A stretch of 38,646 nucleotides of DNA from Clostridium sp. UBA6640 (GTDB taxonomy: Bacteria > Bacillota > Clostridia > Clostridiales > Clostridiaceae), in assembly GCF_002455975.1 (NCBI RefSeq), contig NZ_DKLM01000081.1, positions 1-38,646 on the forward strand, given 5' to 3'. Each line of letters opens with the position of its first letter. Within the stretch, counting starts at the first letter, position 1. Shown piece by piece: positions 18,159 to 26,078 of this stretch. A program made the position numbers and the translations under genes. The notes beneath the pieces were generated by a model that was given only the letters and a program-made list of their open reading frames with translations, ran no database searches and had not been told where the DNA came from.

Positions 18159-18527
18159 AAGGAGCTGTTTCAAGCTGATATGAGAGCTGGACTTACAAGA
18201 TTAAGTGAAAATAAAAACATATTGATATTTGATATACACCACATTATTTGTGATGGAGTATCAGTAAATATTTTAATTAAAGGGTTTAGCAAATTATATG
18301 AAGGCAAAATCTTAGAGGATATTCGAGTTCAATGTAAAGATTTTGCAATATGGCAGAGTAAGTTATATAAATCTGACTTAATGAAAAAGTAAGAAAGATA
18401 TTGGTTGGATACTTTTTCTAAAAATATTACTTTACTTGAACCTTTCTTTGATTATGAGAGAGAGCCTACTTTGAATTTTGAAGAGCAGCTAATAATAGTT
18501 AAATATAATGTAAAAAATTTTCTTTGA
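18159..18527 (+). pseudogene. Orphan NRPS condensation-domain fragment
   Basis: The frame reads ELFQADMRAGLTRLSENK, then IFDIHHIICDGVSVN, which contains the HHxxxDG motif of NRPS condensation domains, then CKDFAIWQSKLYKSD. A TAA at 18390 replaces an expected glutamine codon. The same frame goes on as ERYWLDTFSKNITLLEPFFD up to TGA at 18525. Both flanks of the C domain and all other NRPS domains are missing. It is related in order and motif to the C domain at 420-1690 but is clearly not a copy of it. It is dead NRPS debris 14 kb downstream of the live genes. Confidence 0.88.
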
Positions 18528-18598
18528 AAAATGGGTATAACCAAAAAAATGGATTCTTTATATAGCGTTTAAGCGAAACGAAAGGAATGATTACAAAA

Positions 18599-19759
18599 AT
18601 GAAAGTAGGAAGAGTAATAAGAGTTTTAGAAGATACAGAAAGAAAGGAAACATTAATACAATGTAATGAGAATAGAAAGGTAATTATAAGTTTTTATTAT
18701 CCTATTGATGAAAATTGGAAAGAAGATAGACAAGCACTTTATATGGAATTATATAGACCTAGAGAAGATGAATTTATTAATAGATTTAAAGAAATAGTAC
18801 CTTTAGAAAATGATAGAGAAAAGATAAAATTTCTTAAAAAAATAAAGACTAATATATATAATGATGCTCCTATAAGTAAAAAACAAGTTGCATATCCAAT
18901 AATTATACAATCAACCGGACTTGGAGCTCCAAGAGATTATATGACTTTTAACATTGAAAAATTAGTAAGTGAGGGATATGTGGTATTTACAATAAGCCAT
19001 ACTTATGATAGCATGCTTACAACTTTGCCAAATGGCGAAATGTTTGAACCTCCAAAGAAAGAATTGACTCAAGACGAGAAGAAAGAACTTATCGATATTA
19101 GAAAAGATGACATTTTATTTGTATTAAATAAATTAGAGCAATTAAATAATGAAGATGATGTTATAAAAAACAAACTTGATTTGCAACGAATTGGAGTAGT
19201 AGGACATTCATTAGGAGGAGCAGCTGCTTTTAAAGCTTCACAATGTGATTCTAGAATTAAGACTATAGTGCTTTTTGACGCTTCTTTACAATTTTTCGAT
19301 TTAAGCCGAAACATAGAAGAAAAACAAACATTAAACATACCTGTTTTAAATTTGAGAAGAGGTACTTTTGATTATGAAACATCTATGAAGAGAACTATTG
19401 ACTATTTGAAGGATAAAGCTGATGGTGAAAAATTCAAAAAAGAAGTTATTATTTATGACAAGGTATTAAGAGACTCAAATGATGAACAAAAGAACCTGTT
19501 TAATTATATAAATGGTTATAAGTCTTTTATAAAACTTAATACTTCTAATCATATGATTTTTACTGATTATCCGATAATAATTGGACAGAAAATGGAAAGT
19601 GAAACTTTATCAGTAGAAAAGGCCCATGAGGTAATAAATGATGTAACAATAAGATTTCTTGATGAGTTTCTATGCGGCAATCAGGAAAAATATAGCTGTT
19701 TCATTAAAAATAATGACTGTATAACATTAATTGATGAATATGGTCATCTTAAGTTGTAA
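18599..19759 (+). CDS. Alpha/beta hydrolase, PAF-acetylhydrolase-like
   Basis: A 386-residue serine hydrolase. IIIQSTGLGAPRDYMTFNIE is the strand and oxyanion region, GYVVFTISHTYDS follows, and VVGHSLGGAAAF carries the nucleophile Ser204. DASLQFFDL and SNHMIFTDYP near the C-terminus may supply the acid and histidine. The order and the N-terminal VIISFYYPIDENWKED fit the platelet-activating-factor acetylhydrolase (isoform II) group, which cleaves short acyl esters. There is no signal peptide, so it is probably cytoplasmic. I start at ATG 18599 because the AAAGGA site touches the earlier in-frame ATG at 18587. It directly follows the NRPS scrap. Confidence 0.78.
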   Translation: MKVGRVIRVLEDTERKETLIQCNENRKVIISFYYPIDENWKEDRQALYMELYRPREDEFINRFKEIVPLENDREKIKFLKKIKTNIYNDAPISKKQVAYPIIIQSTGLGAPRDYMTFNIEKLVSEGYVVFTISHTYDSMLTTLPNGEMFEPPKKELTQDEKKELIDIRKDDILFVLNKLEQLNNEDDVIKNKLDLQRIGVVGHSLGGAAAFKASQCDSRIKTIVLFDASLQFFDLSRNIEEKQTLNIPVLNLRRGTFDYETSMKRTIDYLKDKADGEKFKKEVIIYDKVLRDSNDEQKNLFNYINGYKSFIKLNTSNHMIFTDYPIIIGQKMESETLSVEKAHEVINDVTIRFLDEFLCGNQEKYSCFIKNNDCITLIDEYGHLKL

Positions 19760-19934
19760 TAGGTAACGAGGTCTAAAAAGAACAAGGAAGTCAGTATGAA
19801 AGTATGTATATGGCTCAAGCACAGTATTATATTTAGATTGTAACTAAATATAAATAATCAATCATAATTATATGAAATAAATATTAATAATCCGAGAAAT
19901 ATTTAGTAAAAATAATTAGGGGGATAATGCAAAA

Positions 19935-20801
19935 ATGATAAAATTATATAAAGGGGATACTGTAGGATTAATTTCATGCTGCGATGGAATAAGTAATCAA
20001 AATAAAGAACATATAGAAAAAATCGAAGAAATATTAAATAATATGGGATTAAAAGTTAAATATGCAAAAACAATTTATAAGACAAAAGGACCTTTTGCAG
20101 GAACAGGAAAAGAAAGAGCAAATGAGTTAATGAAATTGTTTGAAGATCAAAATATTAAAGCTATTTTTGATGTTTCAGGTGGAGCTTCTGCTAATCAAAT
20201 ATTGGGGTACCTTGATTATGAAATTATTAAAAAGAATAATAAGCCTTATTTTGGAATGAGTGGTTTATCAGTCATATTAAACGCATTGTATAAATGTGCG
20301 GATATAAAAACCTATCACTATACAATAGCAAATTTAATTGAAGAATGTTCAAAGGAGCAAATAAGAATGTTTAAAGAAACATTTTTAAATGGAAAAGATG
20401 ATATTTATAAAATCAATTTAGAATGGATTCAAGGAAGTAAAATGAGTGGTGCAGTTATAGGCGGAAATATGAAAGCACTTTCAAAAATAGTAGGAACAAA
20501 ATATATGCCAGATTTTCAAGATAAAATATTGCTGCTAGAAAGTTTAGGTGGAGCACCTAATTTAATAGGATCAATATTATTTCAATTAGATCATGTAGGA
20601 GCATTTGATAAGATTAAGGGAATCATTTTGGGAGAGTTTACTGAAATGCAAGAAGAAAATCATGTGCCAGATATTATGGAGCTGATTCGAGAGGTTTTAG
20701 GGGATAGAAATATTCCAATTGTTAAAACAGATGATATTGGACATAGTCCAAGTTCTAAGTGCGTAGTTATAGGTGAGACTATTTATTTAAAACAGTGCTA
20801 A
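19935..20801 (+). CDS. Peptidase S66 family (LD-carboxypeptidase / MccF-like)
   Basis: A 288-residue serine carboxypeptidase. It opens LYKGDTVGLISCCDG, has FDVSGGASANQIL, then FGMSGLSVI with the likely nucleophile Ser109. The catalytic pair is probably Glu202 (LLLESLGG) and His270 (IGHSPSS). Family members either cut the L,D-bond of murein tetrapeptides (LdcA) or, as MccF, cleave toxic aminoacyl-nucleotide antibiotics and give immunity. Sequence alone does not separate the two. A GGGGG site precedes the ATG. Presence in an NRPS-containing region makes an immunity role worth testing. Confidence 0.86.
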   Translation: MIKLYKGDTVGLISCCDGISNQNKEHIEKIEEILNNMGLKVKYAKTIYKTKGPFAGTGKERANELMKLFEDQNIKAIFDVSGGASANQILGYLDYEIIKKNNKPYFGMSGLSVILNALYKCADIKTYHYTIANLIEECSKEQIRMFKETFLNGKDDIYKINLEWIQGSKMSGAVIGGNMKALSKIVGTKYMPDFQDKILLLESLGGAPNLIGSILFQLDHVGAFDKIKGIILGEFTEMQEENHVPDIMELIREVLGDRNIPIVKTDDIGHSPSSKCVVIGETIYLKQC

Positions 20802-20962
20802 ACGTATTTGCTTTATATCATTTATAAATATTACAATCAATGATAGTTTGGAGGAGCAAAAGTTTATAAGTCTTAAATATATTAGTTGTTTTGATTAGGC
20901 AATGGTAGCAGGTGAAAAAGAAATCTGTTTTTTAAATTTTAATATTAATGGAGGTAATTTGA

Positions 20963-21790
20963 ATGAATAATATGGATATTAATGAACATAACATGCATTC
21001 ATATTGTTTTTTATTTTACAAAGGCGAAATTATATTTAAAGAACATAAAGATTATCCTAAGTTTCTATTAATTAGTGAAGTTGAGAAATTCGGAATTGAC
21101 AGCTCTGAAATGATATATATAGGTACAGTAGATGGTAATGATTACTATGTTGCAAATATATCTACTAAAGATGAGATTCAAGGTTACCTCTCAAAGGATA
21201 TTGGGGAAATATACGGGGAAGTTGCTGAAAATATATTTTTACTTGTTATCCGTGGCTTAGAGCTAATAAATTGGTTAAATGAAAACAAATATTGTAGTTG
21301 TTGCGGTAAAAAAGTGCAGATAGAGCCTAAAAAAACTTATATGGAATGTTTAAATTGCGGATATATTATTTACCCACGTATAACTCCAGCTATAATAGTT
21401 GCTGTATTAAAAGATGATAAAATTCTTTTAGCACGTTCTCCTTATTTTACACCTAATATGTACAGCCTTATATCTGGACATGTTGAACCAGGAGAATTTG
21501 TCGAGACAACTGTTAAAAGAGAAGTTAAAGAAGAGGTTGGAATTGACATAAAGAACATTAAATATTTTGGTAGTCATCCATGGCCCTTTCCGTATAAACT
21601 TATGATTGGGTTCATAGCGGAGTATTCATCTGGAGAAATAAAAATAGATAATGATGAAATAGAAGCAGCTGATTGGTTTTCATTAGATGATTTACCAAAT
21701 ATACCAGAATATAAGTTGAGTTTTGCAAGAACTATAATTGATTACGTACTTGAACATCGAAAAAATCATAATAATAATTTAATTGAATAA
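20963..21790 (+). CDS. nudC: NADH pyrophosphatase / NAD-cap hydrolase (Nudix)
   Basis: A 275-residue NudC-type Nudix hydrolase that splits NADH into NMNH and AMP and, in relatives, removes NAD caps from RNA. The zinc ribbon has Cys111/Cys114 and Cys129/Cys132. The Nudix box runs from Gly172 to Ile194 (GHVEPGE...REVKEEVGI) with all key residues: Glu178, Arg186, Glu187, Glu190 and Glu191. The NADH-specific signature, normally SQPWPFP, reads SHPWPFP (204-210), with His in place of Gln205. The N-terminal domain is present. GGAGG lies 9 bases before the ATG. It is not visibly in an operon. Confidence 0.92.
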   Translation: MNNMDINEHNMHSYCFLFYKGEIIFKEHKDYPKFLLISEVEKFGIDSSEMIYIGTVDGNDYYVANISTKDEIQGYLSKDIGEIYGEVAENIFLLVIRGLELINWLNENKYCSCCGKKVQIEPKKTYMECLNCGYIIYPRITPAIIVAVLKDDKILLARSPYFTPNMYSLISGHVEPGEFVETTVKREVKEEVGIDIKNIKYFGSHPWPFPYKLMIGFIAEYSSGEIKIDNDEIEAADWFSLDDLPNIPEYKLSFARTIIDYVLEHRKNHNNNLIE

Positions 21791-22326
21791 CACTAGAGTT
21801 TTGGCTTTTTATTTTCTATATAGTGTAGTCAACTTAGATTTAAGATTTAATCTTAAAGTTGTAATGACTTTGTCTAAAATAAGAACTCTAAAAGGATGTT
21901 TATTTAGAACAACTCCAAAGGCTTTGATGGTGGAGTTTTAACCATGATTCTTCATTATGCATTCTTAATTTTTAATTCATTGTAAAAATCTTATTATGGA
22001 ATTTAAAATCATACATAAGTTAAATTTTCATTGTGAAACCCTATAATAGAACTCTCACTACTAAAACATCAAGTAGCCAACATAAGTGTAAGTGGCAAAT
22101 AATTAATCACGTTGATAATTATTTGTCACTTATTTTTTATGAACAAAATTAATTCACCTAATCTACTATAGTATGAATATATAAGCAAAACAGATTGTGG
22201 GAGAAATAAAGACATTTAAAAATGCTATTTTAATTTTAAAGTTTTATTATGATTTTTACTTGTAAAATGTAACAAATATGTAATTATTAAATATCTTAAT
22301 ATTAGAGTAATCTAGGAGGTTTTAAG
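21791..22326. other. Intergenic stretch with three hairpins
   Basis: No gene is seen. A palindrome TTTAAGATT-T-AATCTTAAA lies at 21839-21857 and could be an operator or part of a short hairpin. AACTCC (21911-21916) pairs with GGAGTT (21932-21937), followed by a short T-run. A stronger hairpin lies at 22090-22131. The stretch ends with the AGGAGG site of the flavoprotein operon. Confidence 0.5.
22090..22131 (+). terminator. Strong terminator-like hairpin
   Basis: AAGTGGCAAATAATTA at 22090-22105 pairs with 22116-22131 over 16 bases with one G-T pair, and TATTTTTTAT follows. It lies 300 bases behind nudC with no gene just before it, and about 195 bases ahead of the next gene. It may end nudC read-through or be a leader element of the flavoprotein operon. 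Confidence 0.65.
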
Positions 22327-23322
22327 ATGAGTTATGAGCCCTATACCTGTATAGATTGCGGAAGTGAATTTTGTCCTTGTCACTTAGCGGAATCAGGTAA
22401 CTGCATTCTATGTTCACACCTAGATGGCAAAGATTTTTGTGATTGTTGCAATTGGAATGGTGTTTGTATATATCAAGAATTCGTTACTAATAACTTTAAA
22501 AGCAAACCAGGAAGAAAATATCAAAACTGCAAAGTTGTAGATAAACATAAAATTGAAGAGAAAATATTAATTTTAAAAATAAAAGCCAGTGATAAACTAG
22601 TTAGTGAGCTTGTAAATCCAGGAAGCTTTGTTTTTATTAGAACAACGAATTGCGATGAAAATTTTGATGCTCCTATTTGTGTAATGGACAGCAATACTTC
22701 AGAAAATATACTAACTTTAGCTATTGAACTTAAAGGAGTTAAAACTAAAGCATTAGATAAATTAAAAATTGATGAAGACGTATTAATTAAAGGACCTTTT
22801 TGGAATGGAATATTAGGATTAAAAGAAATACTTGAAGCGAAAAATAAAACCTGCTTATTAGTAGTGAGGGGAATTGGTCAAGCGCCTTTATTGCCAGTTT
22901 TAGAAAGATTGAAATATAACAATAATAAGCTCATTGTATTAATTGATAAAAACCCTTTTGAAGATATTTTTATCAAAGAAAAACTTTTTAAATATGCTGA
23001 TGAGGTTATAGAATGTACCACTATAATTTTTGGTGGATTATTAAGTGGAACTTGTAAAAATAAGCTAGAATATATCTTAGAAACTAATGATATATCATTA
23101 GTACATTGTGATGGTGCAGATATATTGAATTATCAAGTTATGAAAATAATAGAAGGTCATGATAAAAATATTAAATTCTCTTGTTGCAATAACGAAAAGA
23201 TGTGCTGTGGCGAAGGAGTTTGTGGAGCGTGTACAATTATGAATAATGATGAAAAATTAAGAAGGCTTTGCAAGATGCAGACTGAGCCAAAGTATATTTT
23301 AGAAGGGAGGAGGATATTTTGA
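22327..23322 (+). CDS. PyrK-like FAD/NAD-binding iron-sulfur protein with Cys-rich N-terminus
   Basis: A 331-residue electron-transfer flavoprotein. The first 50 residues hold ten cysteines (8, 11, 16, 18, 26, 29, 38, 40, 41, 47), which could bind one or two metal clusters. A ferredoxin-reductase-like FAD domain (about 60-150) includes VNPGSFVFIR. An NAD-binding domain (about 170-270) includes VVRGIGQAPLLPVL. The C-terminus has CCGEGVCGACT and a later cysteine (RRLCKM), as in the [2Fe-2S] site of dihydroorotate dehydrogenase subunit PyrK. No pyrimidine gene is nearby. Its stop overlaps the start of the next flavoprotein gene by 4 bases, so the two are translationally coupled and probably form one complex. 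The partner's substrate is unknown. Confidence 0.85.
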   Translation: MSYEPYTCIDCGSEFCPCHLAESGNCILCSHLDGKDFCDCCNWNGVCIYQEFVTNNFKSKPGRKYQNCKVVDKHKIEEKILILKIKASDKLVSELVNPGSFVFIRTTNCDENFDAPICVMDSNTSENILTLAIELKGVKTKALDKLKIDEDVLIKGPFWNGILGLKEILEAKNKTCLLVVRGIGQAPLLPVLERLKYNNNKLIVLIDKNPFEDIFIKEKLFKYADEVIECTTIIFGGLLSGTCKNKLEYILETNDISLVHCDGADILNYQVMKIIEGHDKNIKFSCCNNEKMCCGEGVCGACTIMNNDEKLRRLCKMQTEPKYILEGRRIF

Positions 23323-24596
23323 AAATTGTAGTAATCGGTGGTGGATGGTCTGGTTGCGCCGCAGCTATATCAGCTAAAAAAGCTGGTGCAGATGTTACAT
23401 TAATTGAAAAAACAGACTTATTATTAGGACTAGGAAATGTAGGCGGAATAATGAGAAATAATGGGAGATATACTGCTGCTGAAGAACTTATAGCATTAGG
23501 AGCAGGAGATTTAATTCATATTACTGATAGTAACTCAAGACATAAAAATATAGATTTTCCAGGTCACGAACATGCCTGGCTTTACGATGTTAATAAAATA
23601 GAACCAGAAGTTAGAAAGCATTTACTAAACTTAGGAATTGAAATTAAACTTGTAACTAGAGCAGTGGATGTAGAGAGGGAAGAAAATAAATTAAAAGGAA
23701 TATATATTTCTGATGGAAGTTTTATTGAAGGCGACGCTTTTGTAGAAACTACAGGATCAACTGGCCCTATGGGAAATTGCTTAAGGTATGGTAATGGATG
23801 TTCAATGTGTATATTAAGATGTCCTGCCTTTGGACCAAGAATAAGCATTAGTTATAGAGCGGGAATAGAGGACATAAAAGGAGAAAGAGGCGAGGATGTT
23901 TATGGAGCTTTTAGTGGATCTTGCAAATTAGCTAAGGAAACTCTTTCTAAAGAAATAGTAGAGGAATTAGATAAAAACGGTGTGGTAGTATTAACTGTTC
24001 CTAAAGAGGATATAAATTTAGATAAATTAAGCCAAAAGGTATGCCAGCAATATGCACTTAAAGAATTTGCAGAGAATATTATTTTATTAGATACAGGCCA
24101 TGCTAAACTTATGACCTCTTATTATCCATTGGAAAAACTTAGAAAAATTAAAGGATTAGAATCAGCGAAATTTTTAGATCCTTATGCTGGAGGAAAAGGA
24201 AATTCTATTAGATATCTTTCTGTAGCACCTAGAACAGATGATTTAAAGGTTATGGGATTAGATAATTTATTCTGTGGAGGAGAAAAAAGTGGATTGTTTG
24301 TAGGTCATACAGAAGCTATATCTACAGGATCTATTGCAGGACATAATGCAGTTCGAAATTGTTTAGGAATACCATTATTAATCCTACCAAGAAATTTAGC
24401 TATTGGAGATATTATAGCGTATGCTAATGAAAAGGTACAAAGTAAAGAAGGCAGGAGAAATAGATATACCTTTGCAGGAGCAGGATACTTTAATAGAATG
24501 AAAGAGAAAGGATTATATTCAACGGATAATGAGGAGATCCATAATAGAGTTAAGAAAGTAAACTTAGATAATATATTTAATGAAAAATTAATATAA
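23319..24596 (+). CDS. FAD-dependent oxidoreductase, partner of the PyrK-like protein
   Basis: A 425-residue flavoprotein starting KIVVIGGGWSGCAAAISAKK, a classical Rossmann FAD site, with EK at the end of the second strand. It contains NGCSMCILRCPAFGPR, four cysteines in a compact CxxCxxxxC-like arrangement that may be a disulfide, metal or redox site, and a C-terminal FAD-contact region NLFCGGEKSGLFVGHTEA. The overall plan recalls the GidA/TrmFO flavoprotein group, but it is not either enzyme. It starts at TTG 23319 with GGGAGGAGG upstream and overlaps the previous gene by TTGA. A terminator follows at 24604. Inference: the pair passes electrons from NAD(P)H through FAD and Fe-S to this subunit. 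The substrate is unknown. Confidence 0.85.
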   Translation: MKIVVIGGGWSGCAAAISAKKAGADVTLIEKTDLLLGLGNVGGIMRNNGRYTAAEELIALGAGDLIHITDSNSRHKNIDFPGHEHAWLYDVNKIEPEVRKHLLNLGIEIKLVTRAVDVEREENKLKGIYISDGSFIEGDAFVETTGSTGPMGNCLRYGNGCSMCILRCPAFGPRISISYRAGIEDIKGERGEDVYGAFSGSCKLAKETLSKEIVEELDKNGVVVLTVPKEDINLDKLSQKVCQQYALKEFAENIILLDTGHAKLMTSYYPLEKLRKIKGLESAKFLDPYAGGKGNSIRYLSVAPRTDDLKVMGLDNLFCGGEKSGLFVGHTEAISTGSIAGHNAVRNCLGIPLLILPRNLAIGDIIAYANEKVQSKEGRRNRYTFAGAGYFNRMKEKGLYSTDNEEIHNRVKKVNLDNIFNEKLI

Positions 24597-24603
24597 AATA
24601 TTG

Positions 24604-24632
24604 AAGGTTGGAGCAGATGTTCCAATCTTTTT
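24604..24632 (+). terminator. Terminator of the flavoprotein operon
   Basis: AAGGTTGGA at 24604-24612 pairs with TCCAATCTT at 24621-24629 with one G-T pair, and a T-run follows directly. It lies 8 bases behind the stop codon. Confidence 0.85.
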
Positions 24633-24800
24633 TATTAAATATAAATAGTTATCTTTTAAAATAAAAGTATATAGAATTGAAAAAAATAACCCTTTTAGAT
24701 AGAGCTTTAATTGGGTAGTTTAAAACATTCATTTCAGAAAGATAACATAAAGGCGATTACAAATTACATCGAACAGTGATTTTATGATTAGATTGAAGAC

Positions 24801-24840
24801 AAAAGGCTTGTGAAAAGTTTAAATTTTTCATAAGCCTTTT
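24801..24840 (-). terminator. Terminator of the minus-strand ferredoxin/flavoprotein gene
   Basis: AAAAGGCTTGTGAAAA (24801-24816) pairs with TTTTCATAAGCCTTTT (24825-24840) with one mismatch at most. It lies 43 bases behind the stop of the minus-strand gene, and the T-rich side suits either strand. Confidence 0.75.
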
Positions 24841-24882
24841 GATATTTTTAATAGAATAAATTTCTTTATTACCTTTTGCAGA

Positions 24883-26004
24883 TTAATATTTATTTTTGTA
24901 AGCTTGATTTAATATATATTTAAAGCCAAAATCTTTGTAGTCCTTCCAAAATTGACTACGATTTTCAGGGAGTGATGAAGGCTCGTTTAGTCGTTTTTGT
25001 TCATTGAGTGCTTCTTCCTTCGGACGTTCTTCTACTATTAAATCTTGTTTAAAATGTTCTAAAAGAGCTTCACCTTTAGATGAGTTAACTAAAATTAGCG
25101 AAACTCCAAGAGGGTCAAACCATTCAGAGCTATATTTTTCTATTCCCCAATAATCAGCTATAGTTAGGTCAGAGACTCGATGAATGTCTGTAAACCTACA
25201 CTGATAGCAGGAAAGCCGCGTTATGGTGCCTGTTTTAAAGAACAAATGGTAAAAGCGGTCGTCCTCATGTACTTCTGAACTTCTATCTGTGGTGTAAAGG
25301 AACCCCTTATTACTGTTTTCACGTCTCCATGCATATTTCTTTGAGCGGAACTGTACACCGGTGATTCTTCCTCCACTTTCCTGTTCAAGTAAGCTCTTAT
25401 AGTCTTTCCAGATTTTCGGACTTGGTATGCTGTGGCAGATTACATCACATAGATATAGCTTTTCTGACAGTGGTGAATTACCTATAAATCCGCGCAATCC
25501 TGCAACCTGGCATGGTGTTCCTGTGAAAAGAACTACTCGCCCATTTTTTAGGTCTTCTTTTACTTTAGCATAGGTATCTCTCATATTACTTTGCACATAT
25601 TTAGAAATTCTCATTTGATTGCGCTGCTCAGGTGTTTCTGCTCTCTGATGAAGGACAGAAAAGTTCTGATCGTAATCAGCTCCGTAGACTACACCATCCA
25701 TATGTAGAATAGCATCAGATATAGCGGTAAATGCACCGCCAGATGTGGATTGTCTTAAAATATCTGGCGACTTATGACGAGTTGCATAAAAGCGTGGAAT
25801 GATGCTATGCTTATAATTCCCTTCATGCTTAAACGGGCAGATTGCAATACATATTCCACAATCTATACAACGTGATTGGTCAATTTCAGGATATAAAAAA
25901 CCTTCTTCATCGGATTTCATGGTTATAGCATGTTTGGCACATATATTGTAGCAAGCACTGCATCCACAACAGTCCTCTTTCTTTAGATAAACAGATTTTA
26001 TAAT
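24883..26004 (-). CDS. F420-hydrogenase beta-subunit-like Fe-S flavoprotein, unusual start
   Basis: About 373 residues if begun at an ATT codon at 26004. The N-terminus would carry two ferredoxin motifs: C12-x2-C15-x2-C18-x3-C22 and C46-x2-C49-x2-C52-x3-C56. The FrhB-like catalytic domain follows with STSGGAFTAI, FTGTPCQVAGLRG, CDVICHSIPSP and VSDLTIADYWG. Relatives pass electrons between ferredoxin, FAD and a substrate, and some reduce sugars or sialic acids in surface polysaccharide clusters; the substrate here is unknown. Between the upstream TGA (26017-26019) and the first ATG at 25920 there is no ATG, GTG or TTG in frame, yet this stretch encodes the first cluster and a GGGAG site stands 6 bases before the ATT. 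ATG 25920 has no ribosome site. Base composition is visibly more G+C rich than its neighbours, suggesting transfer. Confidence 0.82.
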   Translation of the reverse strand: MIKSVYLKKEDCCGCSACYNICAKHAITMKSDEEGFLYPEIDQSRCIDCGICIAICPFKHEGNYKHSIIPRFYATRHKSPDILRQSTSGGAFTAISDAILHMDGVVYGADYDQNFSVLHQRAETPEQRNQMRISKYVQSNMRDTYAKVKEDLKNGRVVLFTGTPCQVAGLRGFIGNSPLSEKLYLCDVICHSIPSPKIWKDYKSLLEQESGGRITGVQFRSKKYAWRRENSNKGFLYTTDRSSEVHEDDRFYHLFFKTGTITRLSCYQCRFTDIHRVSDLTIADYWGIEKYSSEWFDPLGVSLILVNSSKGEALLEHFKQDLIVEERPKEEALNEQKRLNEPSSLPENRSQFWKDYKDFGFKYILNQAYKNKY

Positions 26005-26078
26005 TATACACTCCCTTCATAATGTAGCAGATGATTAAAAAAATTATAATCAATTGCGATAAAATTTATAACAATATT

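Noticed and set aside
22327..23322. The PyrK-like gene as genuine pyrK
   Set aside because: No pyrD or other pyrimidine gene is adjacent, and the ten-cysteine N-terminus and fixed partner flavoprotein do not fit dihydroorotate dehydrogenase.
25918..25920. ATG 25920 as the true start of the F420-hydrogenase-beta-like gene
   Set aside because: It has no ribosome site and would remove a perfect ferredoxin motif encoded in frame just upstream. It is kept only as an alternative.
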